Positions 1-6,339 of a stretch of DNA of 53,942 nucleotides are shown in pieces (position 1 is the first letter of the stretch; each line of letters starts with the position of its first letter). The position numbers were made by a program, and so were the translations under genes. The DNA is taken from contig DAOVBM010000005.1 of the NCBI GenBank assembly GCA_030670545.1, positions 1-53,942 on the forward strand. Reading direction: 5' to 3'. The notes under the pieces are model-generated. The model did not search any database, was not told the origin of the DNA, and saw only the letters and a list, made by a program, of their open reading frames with translations. The stretch comes from Candidatus Woesearchaeota archaeon. GTDB lineage: Archaea > Nanobdellota > Nanobdellia > Woesearchaeales > JAGLGH01.

Positions 1-1
1 C

Positions 2-241
2 CCTAATCTGGTCAATACTTATGGTGAGTGGAGTGAAACAAAACTATCAAAATTTCAAGAATTGGGTTATAAAGTTATTCATTCTTCTTTCCCAAAATTA
101 GTAAATGTTTCTGGAACTTCAATTAGAACAATATTGAAGAAGGAATTAAATGATAATGAGAAAAAAATCGCTTTAATAAAAAATGGTTTAATGCCTCAAT
201 CAGTTGATATAATTCTAGAGATTTATAATAGGAAGTATTAG
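2..241 (+). CDS. Nucleotidyltransferase-like protein, C-terminal end (5'-truncated by window edge)
   Basis: An open frame enters from the left edge and ends at TAG 239-241, giving 79 residues. It contains VSGTSIR, which matches the C-terminal (I/V)SxTxIR motif of HIGH-type nucleotidyltransferases such as nicotinamide- or nicotinate-nucleotide adenylyltransferase and related cytidylyltransferases. As in that family the motif is followed by a short helical tail and a Pro-containing segment (LMPQSVDIILEIY). The family says it would transfer a nucleotidyl group to a small phosphorylated substrate in the cytoplasm. The substrate cannot be told because the N-terminal HxGH region lies outside the window. 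The promoter of the next gene overlaps its stop codon. Confidence 0.6.
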   Translation, partial: PNLVNTYGEWSETKLSKFQELGYKVIHSSFPKLVNVSGTSIRTILKKELNDNEKKIALIKNGLMPQSVDIILEIYNRKY

Positions 242-259
242 AAACATTTATTAAAAAAC
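239..259 (+). promoter_or_regulatory. BRE/TATA promoter of ABCE1 gene
   Basis: The sequence TAGAAACATTTATTAAAAAAC has an A-rich BRE-like part (GAAAC) followed by a TATA-like TTTATTAA. It lies about 25 bases before the ATG at 277, so the transcript would be nearly leaderless. It overlaps the stop codon of the upstream gene. Confidence 0.5.
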
Positions 260-276
260 TCTAATATCCATGAGTT

Positions 277-2034
277 ATGGCAAGAATAGCAGTAGTAGAC
301 AAGCCAAAGTGCAATCATGTCAAGTGCGGTGATTTATGCATCAAGCTCTGCCCTGTTAACAGGACAGGCAAGGACTGCATTGTGCTTGGAGAAGACCAGA
401 AGATCGTGATAGATGAAAAACTCTGCACAGGCTGCGGTATTTGCGTCAATAGATGCCCTTTCGGAGCTATATCAATAATAAACCTTCCAGAAGAGCTGGA
501 GACAAAGCCTATCCACCAGTACGGCAGGAATGGATTCCATCTCTATAATCTTCCTGTACCAAAGTTCGGCAGTGTTGTAGGAATAGTTGGGAGGAACGGA
601 ATAGGGAAATCCACAGCAATAAAAATTCTTGCAGGAATGCTAAAGCCTAATCTTGGAGACTGGGAAAAGAATGAGTCCAGCTGGGATGATTTGATAGCCT
701 ATTTTAAGGGAACAGAAGCTCAGGCTTTTTTTGAAAAAGTAAAAGCAAGGGATATTAGTATATCTTACAAGCCGCAGCAGGTTGACCTTATAGCAAAAAC
801 CCAGAAAGGCACAGTCAGGGAGTTGCTCAGTAAAGTTGATGAGAAAAATGAGCTTGAGAAGATTACAAAAGAGCTTGAGCTTGATAAATTTATGGATACA
901 GAGATAGCAAAAGTATCTGGAGGAGAGTTGCAAAGAGTTGCTATTGCAGCGACTGTGCTTAAGAAAGCAAATGTCTATTTCTTTGACGAGCCTACTTCTT
1001 ACCTGGATATAAAACAAAGGCTGAAAGTGTCGAAATTCATAAGAGGTCTTGCAGATGACAAGACTGCAGTCATGGTAATAGAGCATGACCTGATCATTCT
1101 TGATTATATGGCTGACCTTGTCCATCTCATGTATGGAAAGGAATCATGCTATGGTATTGCCAGCCAGACCAAGAGTACAAGGGCAGGCATAAACATATAT
1201 CTCAGCGGTTATATGAGGGAAGAAAATATAAGGTTCAGGGATCATCCTATCAGGTTTGAGGCAAGAGAGCCATTGAAAAAGATTGAGACAAACCTGATGA
1301 CAAGCTGGAGAGACATAGAAGCAAAACTTGGCAATTTTAAGCTGGAAGCTCCTGAAGGAGATATATACAAGAACCAGGTTATAGGCATACTTGGAGCCAA
1401 TGGAATAGGAAAGACATCATTTGTAAAGATACTTGCTGGAGTAGCTGATTCAGATAAAGGGAAGGTGACTGAGAAAGTCAAGGTCAGTTACAAGCCGCAG
1501 TATATTGACACAAATTCTGAAGAGCTTGTTATGAATGCTATAAAGGACGCAATACAAAAGCATGATGCTGTTATTGTGAAGCCTTTAGGGCTGAAACCTC
1601 TTTTCACTAAAAAAATAAATCAGCTTTCAGGAGGAGAGCTGCAAAGGGTTGCGATAGCTCAATGCCTCTCAAAAGAAGCAGAGCTTTATCTTCTTGACGA
1701 GCCTTCTGCATATCTTGACGTGGAGCAGAGACTCAAGGTATCAAAGGTCATCAGGGATGTCATGGAGCAGAAGCAGGCAAGCGCTCTTGTCGTTGACCAC
1801 GACATTCTTTTTATAGATTACCTGAGCAACAGCCTTATTGTGTTTGACGGCGAGCCTGCTGTTCATGGCACAGCAAAAGGGCCTTTTGACATGGCTGCAG
1901 GAATGAATATGTTCTTAAGTGATATCAATATAACTTTCAGAAGAGACGAAGAGACCAAAAGGCCTCGCACGAATAAGCCTGATTCTGTGATGGACAGGAA
2001 ACAGAAGACTGAAGGAAAGCTGTATTATATTTGA
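277..2034 (+). CDS. abce1: Ribosome recycling ATPase ABCE1 (RNase L inhibitor homologue)
   Basis: This is the archaeal/eukaryotic ABCE1 protein, which splits the 70S ribosome after termination and takes part in translation re-initiation in the cytoplasm. The 585-residue length is typical. The N-terminal iron-sulfur domain shows two cysteine sets, C12/C17/C21/C25 and C50/C53/C56/C60, the latter in LCTGCGICVNRCPFGAI. Two ABC ATPase domains follow. NBD1 has Walker A GRNGIGKS near residue 106, signature VSGGELQR near 213 and Walker B FFDEPTS near 243. NBD2 has GANGIGKTS near 374, LSGGELQR near 450 and LLDEPSAYLD. The ATG at 277 fits the near-leaderless promoter just upstream. The gene is intact. 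It is a marker of Archaea (or Eukarya) and fixes the domain of the source. Confidence 0.98.
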   Translation: MARIAVVDKPKCNHVKCGDLCIKLCPVNRTGKDCIVLGEDQKIVIDEKLCTGCGICVNRCPFGAISIINLPEELETKPIHQYGRNGFHLYNLPVPKFGSVVGIVGRNGIGKSTAIKILAGMLKPNLGDWEKNESSWDDLIAYFKGTEAQAFFEKVKARDISISYKPQQVDLIAKTQKGTVRELLSKVDEKNELEKITKELELDKFMDTEIAKVSGGELQRVAIAATVLKKANVYFFDEPTSYLDIKQRLKVSKFIRGLADDKTAVMVIEHDLIILDYMADLVHLMYGKESCYGIASQTKSTRAGINIYLSGYMREENIRFRDHPIRFEAREPLKKIETNLMTSWRDIEAKLGNFKLEAPEGDIYKNQVIGILGANGIGKTSFVKILAGVADSDKGKVTEKVKVSYKPQYIDTNSEELVMNAIKDAIQKHDAVIVKPLGLKPLFTKKINQLSGGELQRVAIAQCLSKEAELYLLDEPSAYLDVEQRLKVSKVIRDVMEQKQASALVVDHDILFIDYLSNSLIVFDGEPAVHGTAKGPFDMAAGMNMFLSDINITFRRDEETKRPRTNKPDSVMDRKQKTEGKLYYI

Positions 2035-2094
2035 TATTGGCTTGATAAATATATGGATACATATATATCATAAAGCGCGCCAAATTCCAACAAC

Positions 2095-2448
2095 TTAATC
2101 ATATTTGTTCTTTGCTTTAAAATATGATTTAAAGTAATTATACATCAATCTGGAATCGTATTGCAATTTGTCAAAGCAAAAGCCAATTGATGCTCCTCTA
2201 ATCCAGCCCTCAGGGATACTATCTCCAGAAGCATAGCTCATAAGTGCGCCAATAGACCCGCCTACAAGCATACCCCTTCCAGTAGGCTTGACAAAAGCTG
2301 AGAATAAGTATGCCATAGTTTTTACTTCTTGTTTTACTGCTTCAACTGGGTCTGCATCAAGCCTAAAGCGATGCTCATGATTGAAATTGATAGGATCCAT
2401 ATCCTTTAGCGGGTTGAACTCGTTGACAATATTGCTTAAAGATACCAT
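2095..2448 (-). CDS. Hypothetical protein, 117 aa, glycine-rich hydrophobic core
   Basis: I do not recognise the family. The protein begins with a polar, charged region of about 50 residues. It then has a small-residue hydrophobic stretch (GRGMLVGGSIGALMSYASG) that could be a membrane-associated hairpin, and ends in a Tyr/Lys-rich tail (YFKSYFKAKNKYD). It stands alone, convergent with ABCE1 and divergent from the GH15 gene, with 60 bases between its stop and the ABCE1 stop. The coding strand is supported by ordinary codon use and lack of a competing frame. Function unknown. Confidence 0.6.
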   Translation of the reverse strand: MVSLSNIVNEFNPLKDMDPINFNHEHRFRLDADPVEAVKQEVKTMAYLFSAFVKPTGRGMLVGGSIGALMSYASGDSIPEGWIRGASIGFCFDKLQYDSRLMYNYFKSYFKAKNKYD

Positions 2449-2527
2449 AGTTATTCTGGATTCAATCAGGGATTAATAAGTCTATTGTTTTGTCAATTAA
2501 TAGTTATTACTAAAGGGTGGTCAAAAT

Positions 2528-2545
2528 AGAAACATTTATATACTT
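2528..2545 (+). promoter_or_regulatory. BRE/TATA promoter of GH15-like gene
   Basis: AGAAACATTTATATACTT combines a BRE-like AGAAAC with a canonical TATA TTTATATA. The predicted start is near 2565, leaving a ~20-base leader that carries the ribosome binding site GTGGTGG (2577-2583) ahead of the ATG at 2588. Confidence 0.65.
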
Positions 2546-2587
2546 CTTAGTATTACCCCTAAATAGTAGTTATATAGTGGTGGTTTA

Positions 2588-3604
2588 ATGAACAATATTA
2601 TCTCAAACATAATATGCAAATCGCGTTCAAAAAAGATTCTTAATAGCCTAAGGTATAAAACAGGGCTATTTGCTGCATCAAGAAAAGATGTAAGCACTGG
2701 CTATAATGTCGCATGGATAAGGGATAATATATACCAGGCAATGGGCCTTGAAACATTTGACAGGAAAAAGGCTATCAAAACATATCACGCTCTTCTTGAC
2801 ATCCTAAAGAAACATGAATACAAAATAGACTGGGCAATCATGGAAAAGCCTGATGCCCGCTATAAGTATATCCATGCCAGATATGACCCTCTCAGCTTTG
2901 ACGAGCTTTTGGAGGAATGGGGAAACAAGCAGAATGACGCTATAGGCGCACTATTGTTCTGTATAGGAACACTTGAAAAAAAACAAATAAAGGTTGTGAG
3001 AGACCTACATGATGTGCGAATATTGCAGAAGCTTGTAAAATACCTCAAAAGCATAGAATACTGGCATGACGAAGACAATGGGATGTGGGAGGAGAATGAA
3101 GAGGTGCATGCATCCAGTGTAGGAGCATGTGTTGCAGGCCTGAAAGCTATCCAGGGGATAGTGAAAGTCGGAGATGATCTTATCGAAAAAGGGAGGGATA
3201 CATTAAACTTCCTTCTTCCAAAGGAATCTCCTACAAAAGAGGTGGATCTTGCACTTCTCTCACTTATATATCCATACAATGTTGTTACAGAAAAGCAAAA
3301 GGATGCTATACTGAAGAATGTAGAAAAGCATCTTGTAAGGCAGAAAGGAGTGATCAGATACAAGAATGACTATTACTATAAAAGAGGAGGAGAAGCTGAA
3401 TGGTGTATGGGATTTTCCTGGCTTGCAAAAATATACAAAGACATGGGAAATAAAAAAGGATACAGGTATTATGTGACAAAGACACTTTCAGTAATGACAG
3501 AAGATGGAGGGATACCAGAGTTGTATTACTCAAATTCCGAGATGTATAATGAAAACACCCCGCTTGGATGGAGCCAGGCAATGTATCTTATTGCAGTAGC
3601 ATGA
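2588..3604 (+). CDS. GH15-type glycoside hydrolase (glucoamylase/phosphorylase-kinase-alpha-like)
   Basis: The 338-residue protein resembles the (alpha/alpha)6 glycan hydrolases of family GH15 and the related phosphorylase-kinase alpha/beta fold. Visible marks are TGLFAAS followed by VAWIRDNIYQAMGLE near the N-terminus, ARYDP then EWGNKQNDAIGALLF near residues 98-122, the WEENEEVHASSVGA segment near 163-177 with the likely general-acid glutamates, and GIPELYY...ENTPLGWSQAMYL at the C-terminus where the second catalytic acid is expected. Members cleave alpha-glucosidic bonds from non-reducing ends, which suggests use of stored alpha-glucan or trehalose-like sugars. No signal peptide is seen, so it acts in the cytoplasm. 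It has its own promoter and SD, and forms no operon. Confidence 0.8.
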   Translation: MNNIISNIICKSRSKKILNSLRYKTGLFAASRKDVSTGYNVAWIRDNIYQAMGLETFDRKKAIKTYHALLDILKKHEYKIDWAIMEKPDARYKYIHARYDPLSFDELLEEWGNKQNDAIGALLFCIGTLEKKQIKVVRDLHDVRILQKLVKYLKSIEYWHDEDNGMWEENEEVHASSVGACVAGLKAIQGIVKVGDDLIEKGRDTLNFLLPKESPTKEVDLALLSLIYPYNVVTEKQKDAILKNVEKHLVRQKGVIRYKNDYYYKRGGEAEWCMGFSWLAKIYKDMGNKKGYRYYVTKTLSVMTEDGGIPELYYSNSEMYNENTPLGWSQAMYLIAVA

Positions 3605-3632
3605 TAACAAAAATTTGACAATTTATTGATAG

Positions 3633-3762
3633 CAAATCCTATCCCCACCATAAATGGTGGAGTATTACGGATTTGTATTATAGATTCTCAAATTTTTGGA
3701 ATCCAAAATTTCACACTGAAGTGAAGGGTATTAAACCCCAATAAAATTTCGTGCGAAATTTT
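3633..3762. repeat. Cluster of five adjoining inverted repeats in convergent intergenic gap
   Basis: The gap 3605-3897 holds no gene but many palindromes: CAAATCC/GGATTTG (3633-3639/3669-3675) enclosing CCACCA/TGGTGG (3645-3650/3655-3660); AAATTTTTGGA/TCCAAAATTT (3690-3711, one bulge); TTCAC/GTGAA (3710-3725); GGGT/ACCC (3726-3738); and a perfect 9-bp AAAATTTCG/CGAAATTTT (3743-3762). They lie downstream of the plus-strand GH15 gene and of the minus-strand gene at 3898, so a termination role or a structured RNA is possible. No Rfam family is recognised. Confidence 0.5.
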
Positions 3763-3780
3763 CGATAAAACAGAAGACCA

Positions 3781-3800
3781 GATTATTTATATTTAAAGAC
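3781..3800 (+). promoter_or_regulatory. TATA-like element with no protein gene downstream
   Basis: GATTATTTATATTTAAAGAC is a good archaeal TATA region. A transcript would start near 3815 and run into the hairpin and T-tract at 3838-3887, with no ORF on this strand. It could drive a short non-coding RNA or be a chance A/T run. Confidence 0.3.
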
Positions 3801-3837
3801 TGCTGTGAAAACAGCAAAATATATCTAAACCACCTCT

Positions 3838-3887
3838 GTGTTGGAAGGAAACGGAACCCATAATTTCTTTCCTTCTGACACTTTTTT
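3838..3887 (+). terminator. Long hairpin followed by a T-tract
   Basis: Bases 3838-3851 pair with 3868-3881 over 14 positions (two of them G-U), with a 16-base loop, and are followed by CTTTTTTATT. A smaller hairpin just before it, TGCTGT-GAAA-ACAGCA (3801-3816), has a GNRA tetraloop. The layout looks like an intrinsic terminator for plus-strand transcripts. On the other strand it sits right after the stop of the gene ending at 3898. Confidence 0.5.
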
Positions 3888-3897
3888 ATTATGTCAA

Positions 3898-4347
3898 TCA
3901 GAATTGCTTTGTTATTTCAGCATTAATCCTGCCATCCACAAGATCATAAAGTGTAAACCCTGCATTATTAGTAGATATAACAAATTCTCTCATAACCTTG
4001 CTCGCTTCCAGGTCTGGCTCAATTGGAGGGCTTAGATCATTATGTATATGGAACATTGCTACGAATTGCCCAGGCATTACCCCAGGATAGAACATGTTTA
4101 TAACCTGGTCATTGCTCAGTTCATGTATGGAATCAGAATGACTAAGATAATTAGATATAGACAGATTCAGAAAAAAGTCGCTTCTATTTCCTTTTTTGAT
4201 GTTTGCAAGCACTTTTTCGTATAATCCTCCCCCACCATACATCTTCTTAAACACTTCGCTTTTTGATTCAAATATCTGTTCAAGATAATCTTTATTATCA
4301 ATATTATTAATAATATCTTTACATAACTTCATATTTAAACCTTCCAT
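3898..4347 (-). CDS. Hypothetical protein, 149 aa, with a weak JAMM-like HxH...D segment
   Basis: Family not firmly recognised. Near residue 98 the segment FHIHNDLSPPIEPD recalls the HxHP...SxxD metal site of JAB/MPN (JAMM) proteins, but the serine is replaced and the spacing is one residue short, so I treat it as a resemblance only. The ATG at 4347 is preceded by GAGG at 11 bases. An ATG five codons later (4332) has GGAAGG at better spacing and may be the true start. The frame stays open upstream for 35 more codons without a start codon until the stop of the neighbour ending at 4453, which lies in the same frame (see findings). Confidence 0.6.
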   Translation of the reverse strand: MEGLNMKLCKDIINNIDNKDYLEQIFESKSEVFKKMYGGGGLYEKVLANIKKGNRSDFFLNLSISNYLSHSDSIHELSNDQVINMFYPGVMPGQFVAMFHIHNDLSPPIEPDLEASKVMREFVISTNNAGFTLYDLVDGRINAEITKQF

Positions 4348-4452
4348 CTCAATAAACCTCAGACTATAACAGTTGTCATTTTCAACAAGTATTGCTAAAC
4401 CACCAATCTCAGAGTAATTTATCCTATTATCCTTCTTGATTAGCCCTTTTAT

Positions 4453-4770
4453 TTACGCTTTTGTAGAAAGATTGTCAAGATAATCACTAAGTTCAGACTT
4501 ATCCAGTTTATATTCCCTGGATTTCAGCACATTAGCATAAGCAAGGGCCCTCATAGGAAAATCTTTTAAAAGTTCTTTTGTCCCAATATTTATTTTATTT
4601 ACTAGAGGGATGATTGATTGTGGGAGGGGTTCTTTCTTAAAAATTGTATAGCCCTCAAAAAAGATAAGGCAAGATAATGAATATACTAAAAGCCTCTTTT
4701 TGAGATTTTTTTTAGTTCTTTCATTCCAATATTTATTATCATATTTCAGGTAATCTATGATTGACTGCAA
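4453..4770 (-). CDS. Hypothetical small protein, 105 aa, one predicted membrane segment
   Basis: No family recognised. The start is a TTG at 4770, supported by GGGAG about seven bases upstream. After a charged N-terminus (NERTKKNLKKR) there is one hydrophobic stretch, LLVYSLSCLIFFEGYTIF (residues ~27-44), suitable for a single membrane span, followed by a ~60-residue polar tail. It shares its reading frame with the next gene downstream, from which it is separated by one TAA codon and 35 start-less codons. The two may be remnants of one longer protein or a simple two-gene operon. Confidence 0.55.
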   Translation of the reverse strand: MQSIIDYLKYDNKYWNERTKKNLKKRLLVYSLSCLIFFEGYTIFKKEPLPQSIIPLVNKINIGTKELLKDFPMRALAYANVLKSREYKLDKSELSDYLDNLSTKA

Positions 4771-4843
4771 TCTCTTACTCCCTTCAGATAATATTTATCC
4801 AAGACAACTTAATTTCTGAAGAATACTACTTCCAAAATAATTA

Positions 4844-4862
4844 GTGTTTATAAATTTTTCAC
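4844..4862 (-). promoter_or_regulatory. BRE/TATA promoter for the 4770-3898 gene pair
   Basis: On the minus strand this reads GTGAAAAATTTATAAACAC, a BRE-like GAAAA plus TATA TTTATAAA. The start would fall near 4825, leaving a leader of about 50 bases before the TTG at 4770. Confidence 0.45.
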
Positions 4863-4885
4863 ATAATTCATAATATTTCTTTAGA

Positions 4886-5455
4886 TTATGATTCTCCTTT
4901 GCTCTCTCCCTTTACAATGCCTGCAGAAATCAGATGAGATATCCTCAGAGGTTCAGGTATCTCAGCATTTGTTATTGTTATCCTTAGAATATCCCTGACT
5001 TGATGTAGATTACATCCGGTATATTGTACATAGATATTCCCTATCTTAGTCACTTCGCCTGCTTTTTCTATCAATTTAATTTTGCTTTTCCTTTTAATCT
5101 TTATTAGGATATCCTTTATCTTTGTGAAATCGGGCATCCGCCTTATTATGACTATCACCGGAATTCCAGTCTCTTTGCTCAGCTTATTTATGTCAATGAT
5201 GTTGAAGCCGCCAAATGCTATGCCATCGAGAAGTATTGCTTTGATCTGGGTCCTGAACCTGCTTTTTTTTATGAGAGATAATAGCTTATTTGTTGAGTCA
5301 TTTCCATCTACCTTGACCTTTGCTGACATGATTCCATCAATTGAGTATCCTCCTCTCATAACAGTGCCTGTCACAAGAACCTCCTTGTCCTTAAACTTGT
5401 TAAAAGGAGAATCATCAAATCCGACTATCAGTGAGAATTGCTTTATCTGCTTCAT
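4886..5455 (-). CDS. DUF99 (UPF0215) family protein
   Basis: The 189-residue protein is a full-length member of the archaeal DUF99/UPF0215 family, which is related in fold to endonuclease V but has no settled function. Recognisable conserved parts are VGFDDSPF at the N-terminus, GTVMRGG, the DGIMSAKVKVDGNDST segment, LLDGIAFGGFNIID near residue 78, the PVIVIIRR...PD loop, and the C-terminal ITNAEIPEPLRISHLI run that members usually share. The ATG at 5455 fits a leaderless transcript from the TATA at 5475-5493. It is monocistronic, with the IS element beginning about 130 bases upstream. Confidence 0.9.
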   Translation of the reverse strand: MKQIKQFSLIVGFDDSPFNKFKDKEVLVTGTVMRGGYSIDGIMSAKVKVDGNDSTNKLLSLIKKSRFRTQIKAILLDGIAFGGFNIIDINKLSKETGIPVIVIIRRMPDFTKIKDILIKIKRKSKIKLIEKAGEVTKIGNIYVQYTGCNLHQVRDILRITITNAEIPEPLRISHLISAGIVKGESKGES

Positions 5456-5474
5456 AACTATTATCGCTTGTGTT

Positions 5475-5493
5475 GGAATATATTAATGTTTCT
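5475..5493 (-). promoter_or_regulatory. BRE/TATA promoter of DUF99 gene
   Basis: The minus strand reads AGAAACATTAATATATTCC, placing a TATA centre about 27 bases from the ATG at 5455, as expected for a leaderless archaeal transcript. Confidence 0.6.
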
Positions 5494-5587
5494 CTTTGCA
5501 CAAGATTCATTCGAACCTGACATCAATAAGAATTAGGATGCAACTTCCTTCTTTATGCCAACCATATAATCGCATTGGATTTTATGC

Positions 5588-5625
5588 AGTAGAAGCTGAG
5601 CTTTCTACTGGTCTTTGACCAGTGG
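5588..5625 (+). repeat. IS left-end hairpins
   Basis: Two stems are visible. AGTAGA(A)GCT pairs with AGCTTTCTACT at 5589-5609. The transposase-recognition hairpin ACTGGTC/GACCAGT with a TTT loop lies at 5607-5623 and is extended by one G-U and one G-C pair. They share the ACT bases, so they may be alternatives. The core matches the right-end hairpin exactly. Confidence 0.7.
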
Positions 5626-5679
5626 TGCAAAAATACTTATATCTTCGATTTTTATTATGCTTTGAAGCTTTAAGAAAAA

Positions 5680-5780
5680 AAGCTAGGAAGCAGACCTAAA
5701 CCAATTATGTACCGTTTGGACACTATTCGTATAGCGTTAACGGTTAAAGCTGACCAAGGCGAACAGGTACGATCTAGCTT
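5680..5780 (+). ncRNA. Candidate structured leader RNA upstream of tnpA
   Basis: About 100 bases between the left end and tnpA show nested complementarity: AAGCTAG/CTAGCTT (5680-5686/5774-5780), GTACC/GGTAC (5709-5713/5766-5770), TTGG/CCAA (5716-5719/5754-5757) and the inner hairpin CTAT-TCGT-ATAG (5723-5734). An alternative pairing is ACCGTT/AACGGT (5711-5716/5739-5744). A TATA-like element at 5627-5643 could transcribe it as a leader. IS200 in bacteria is known to restrain tnpA with leader structures, which makes such a role plausible here. The fold is by eye only. Confidence 0.4.
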
Positions 5781-5835
5781 CTAGCAATATGTTTCTATTA
5801 GCTTTAGCTATAAAAAACTATCGTGAGGTGTTCTT

Positions 5836-6285
5836 ATGAGAAAAACAAATCCAACTAGATACAGTTCTGCCGTCGGAGAGATTTGGGTGATGGCAACATT
5901 CAAGATAAAATATTGTCATAAATTGTTTGATAATCTTGGAATTCGAGAATTGACAGAAGCTTTGTTCAATCAGGCGTTTGATAGGTCTGGCATCATTTGT
6001 AAAAAAATGGCTTTTGATTCTGACCATGTTCATATTATATTGGATATGGGATTGTATAGTAAGATAGAGCTTGCAAAAAAATTGAAAGGGTATGTTGCTA
6101 AAAATATTTTTAAATTCATGCCTTGGCTTAAGAATAACAAATGGGATGGAGGATATTTCTGGAATTCTGGTTTTTGGAACTCTGCATATGACATCCGTAG
6201 CATCAATGATATGGCGTTCTATAGTAGATATTTGGATAAGCAGAAATATGCTGCAAAAGGACAAAAGATGCTAACAGCTTATTGA
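5836..6285 (+). CDS. tnpA: IS200-type transposase TnpA (Y1 HUH family)
   Basis: The 149-residue protein has the typical length of IS200/IS605 single-strand transposases. The HUH metal motif is H64-V65-H66 in SDHVHIILDMG, and the catalytic tyrosine is Y132 within RYLDKQ, with the usual Gln four residues later. The enzyme nicks and rejoins single-stranded DNA at the end hairpins as a dimer. The ATG at 5836 is preceded by a strong SD, GAGGTG, seven bases away. No frameshift or stop is seen, so it is probably active or recently so. There is no accompanying tnpB. Confidence 0.93.
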   Translation: MRKTNPTRYSSAVGEIWVMATFKIKYCHKLFDNLGIRELTEALFNQAFDRSGIICKKMAFDSDHVHIILDMGLYSKIELAKKLKGYVAKNIFKFMPWLKNNKWDGGYFWNSGFWNSAYDIRSINDMAFYSRYLDKQKYAAKGQKMLTAY

Positions 6286-6293
6286 ATCAATTA

Positions 6294-6339
6294 TTGAGTA
6301 CTGTCATGCTATTGGTCTTTGACCAATAGTTGTACTCAA
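6294..6339 (+). repeat. IS right-end hairpin with nested stems
   Basis: The outer stem TTGAGTAC/GTACTCAA (6294-6301/6332-6339, perfect 8 bp) encloses CTATTGGTC-TTT-GACCAATAG (6309-6329, perfect 9 bp). The inner core GGTCTTTGACC equals that of the left end. The TTG start codon assigned to the kinase gene lies in the loop of this hairpin. Confidence 0.75.

Noticed and set aside
640-1125. 161-aa ORF antisense to ABCE1
   Set aside because: Shadow frame of a strongly conserved gene.
5456-5587. tRNA gene hinted by a TTCGAA-like loop
   Set aside because: No matching T-stem, acceptor or anticodon arms could be built.
5680-5780. tRNA reading of the 7-bp closed fold in the IS left end
   Set aside because: The closing stem is 7 bp, but no T-arm or anticodon arm is present and the length is wrong, so I treat it only as a leader fold.
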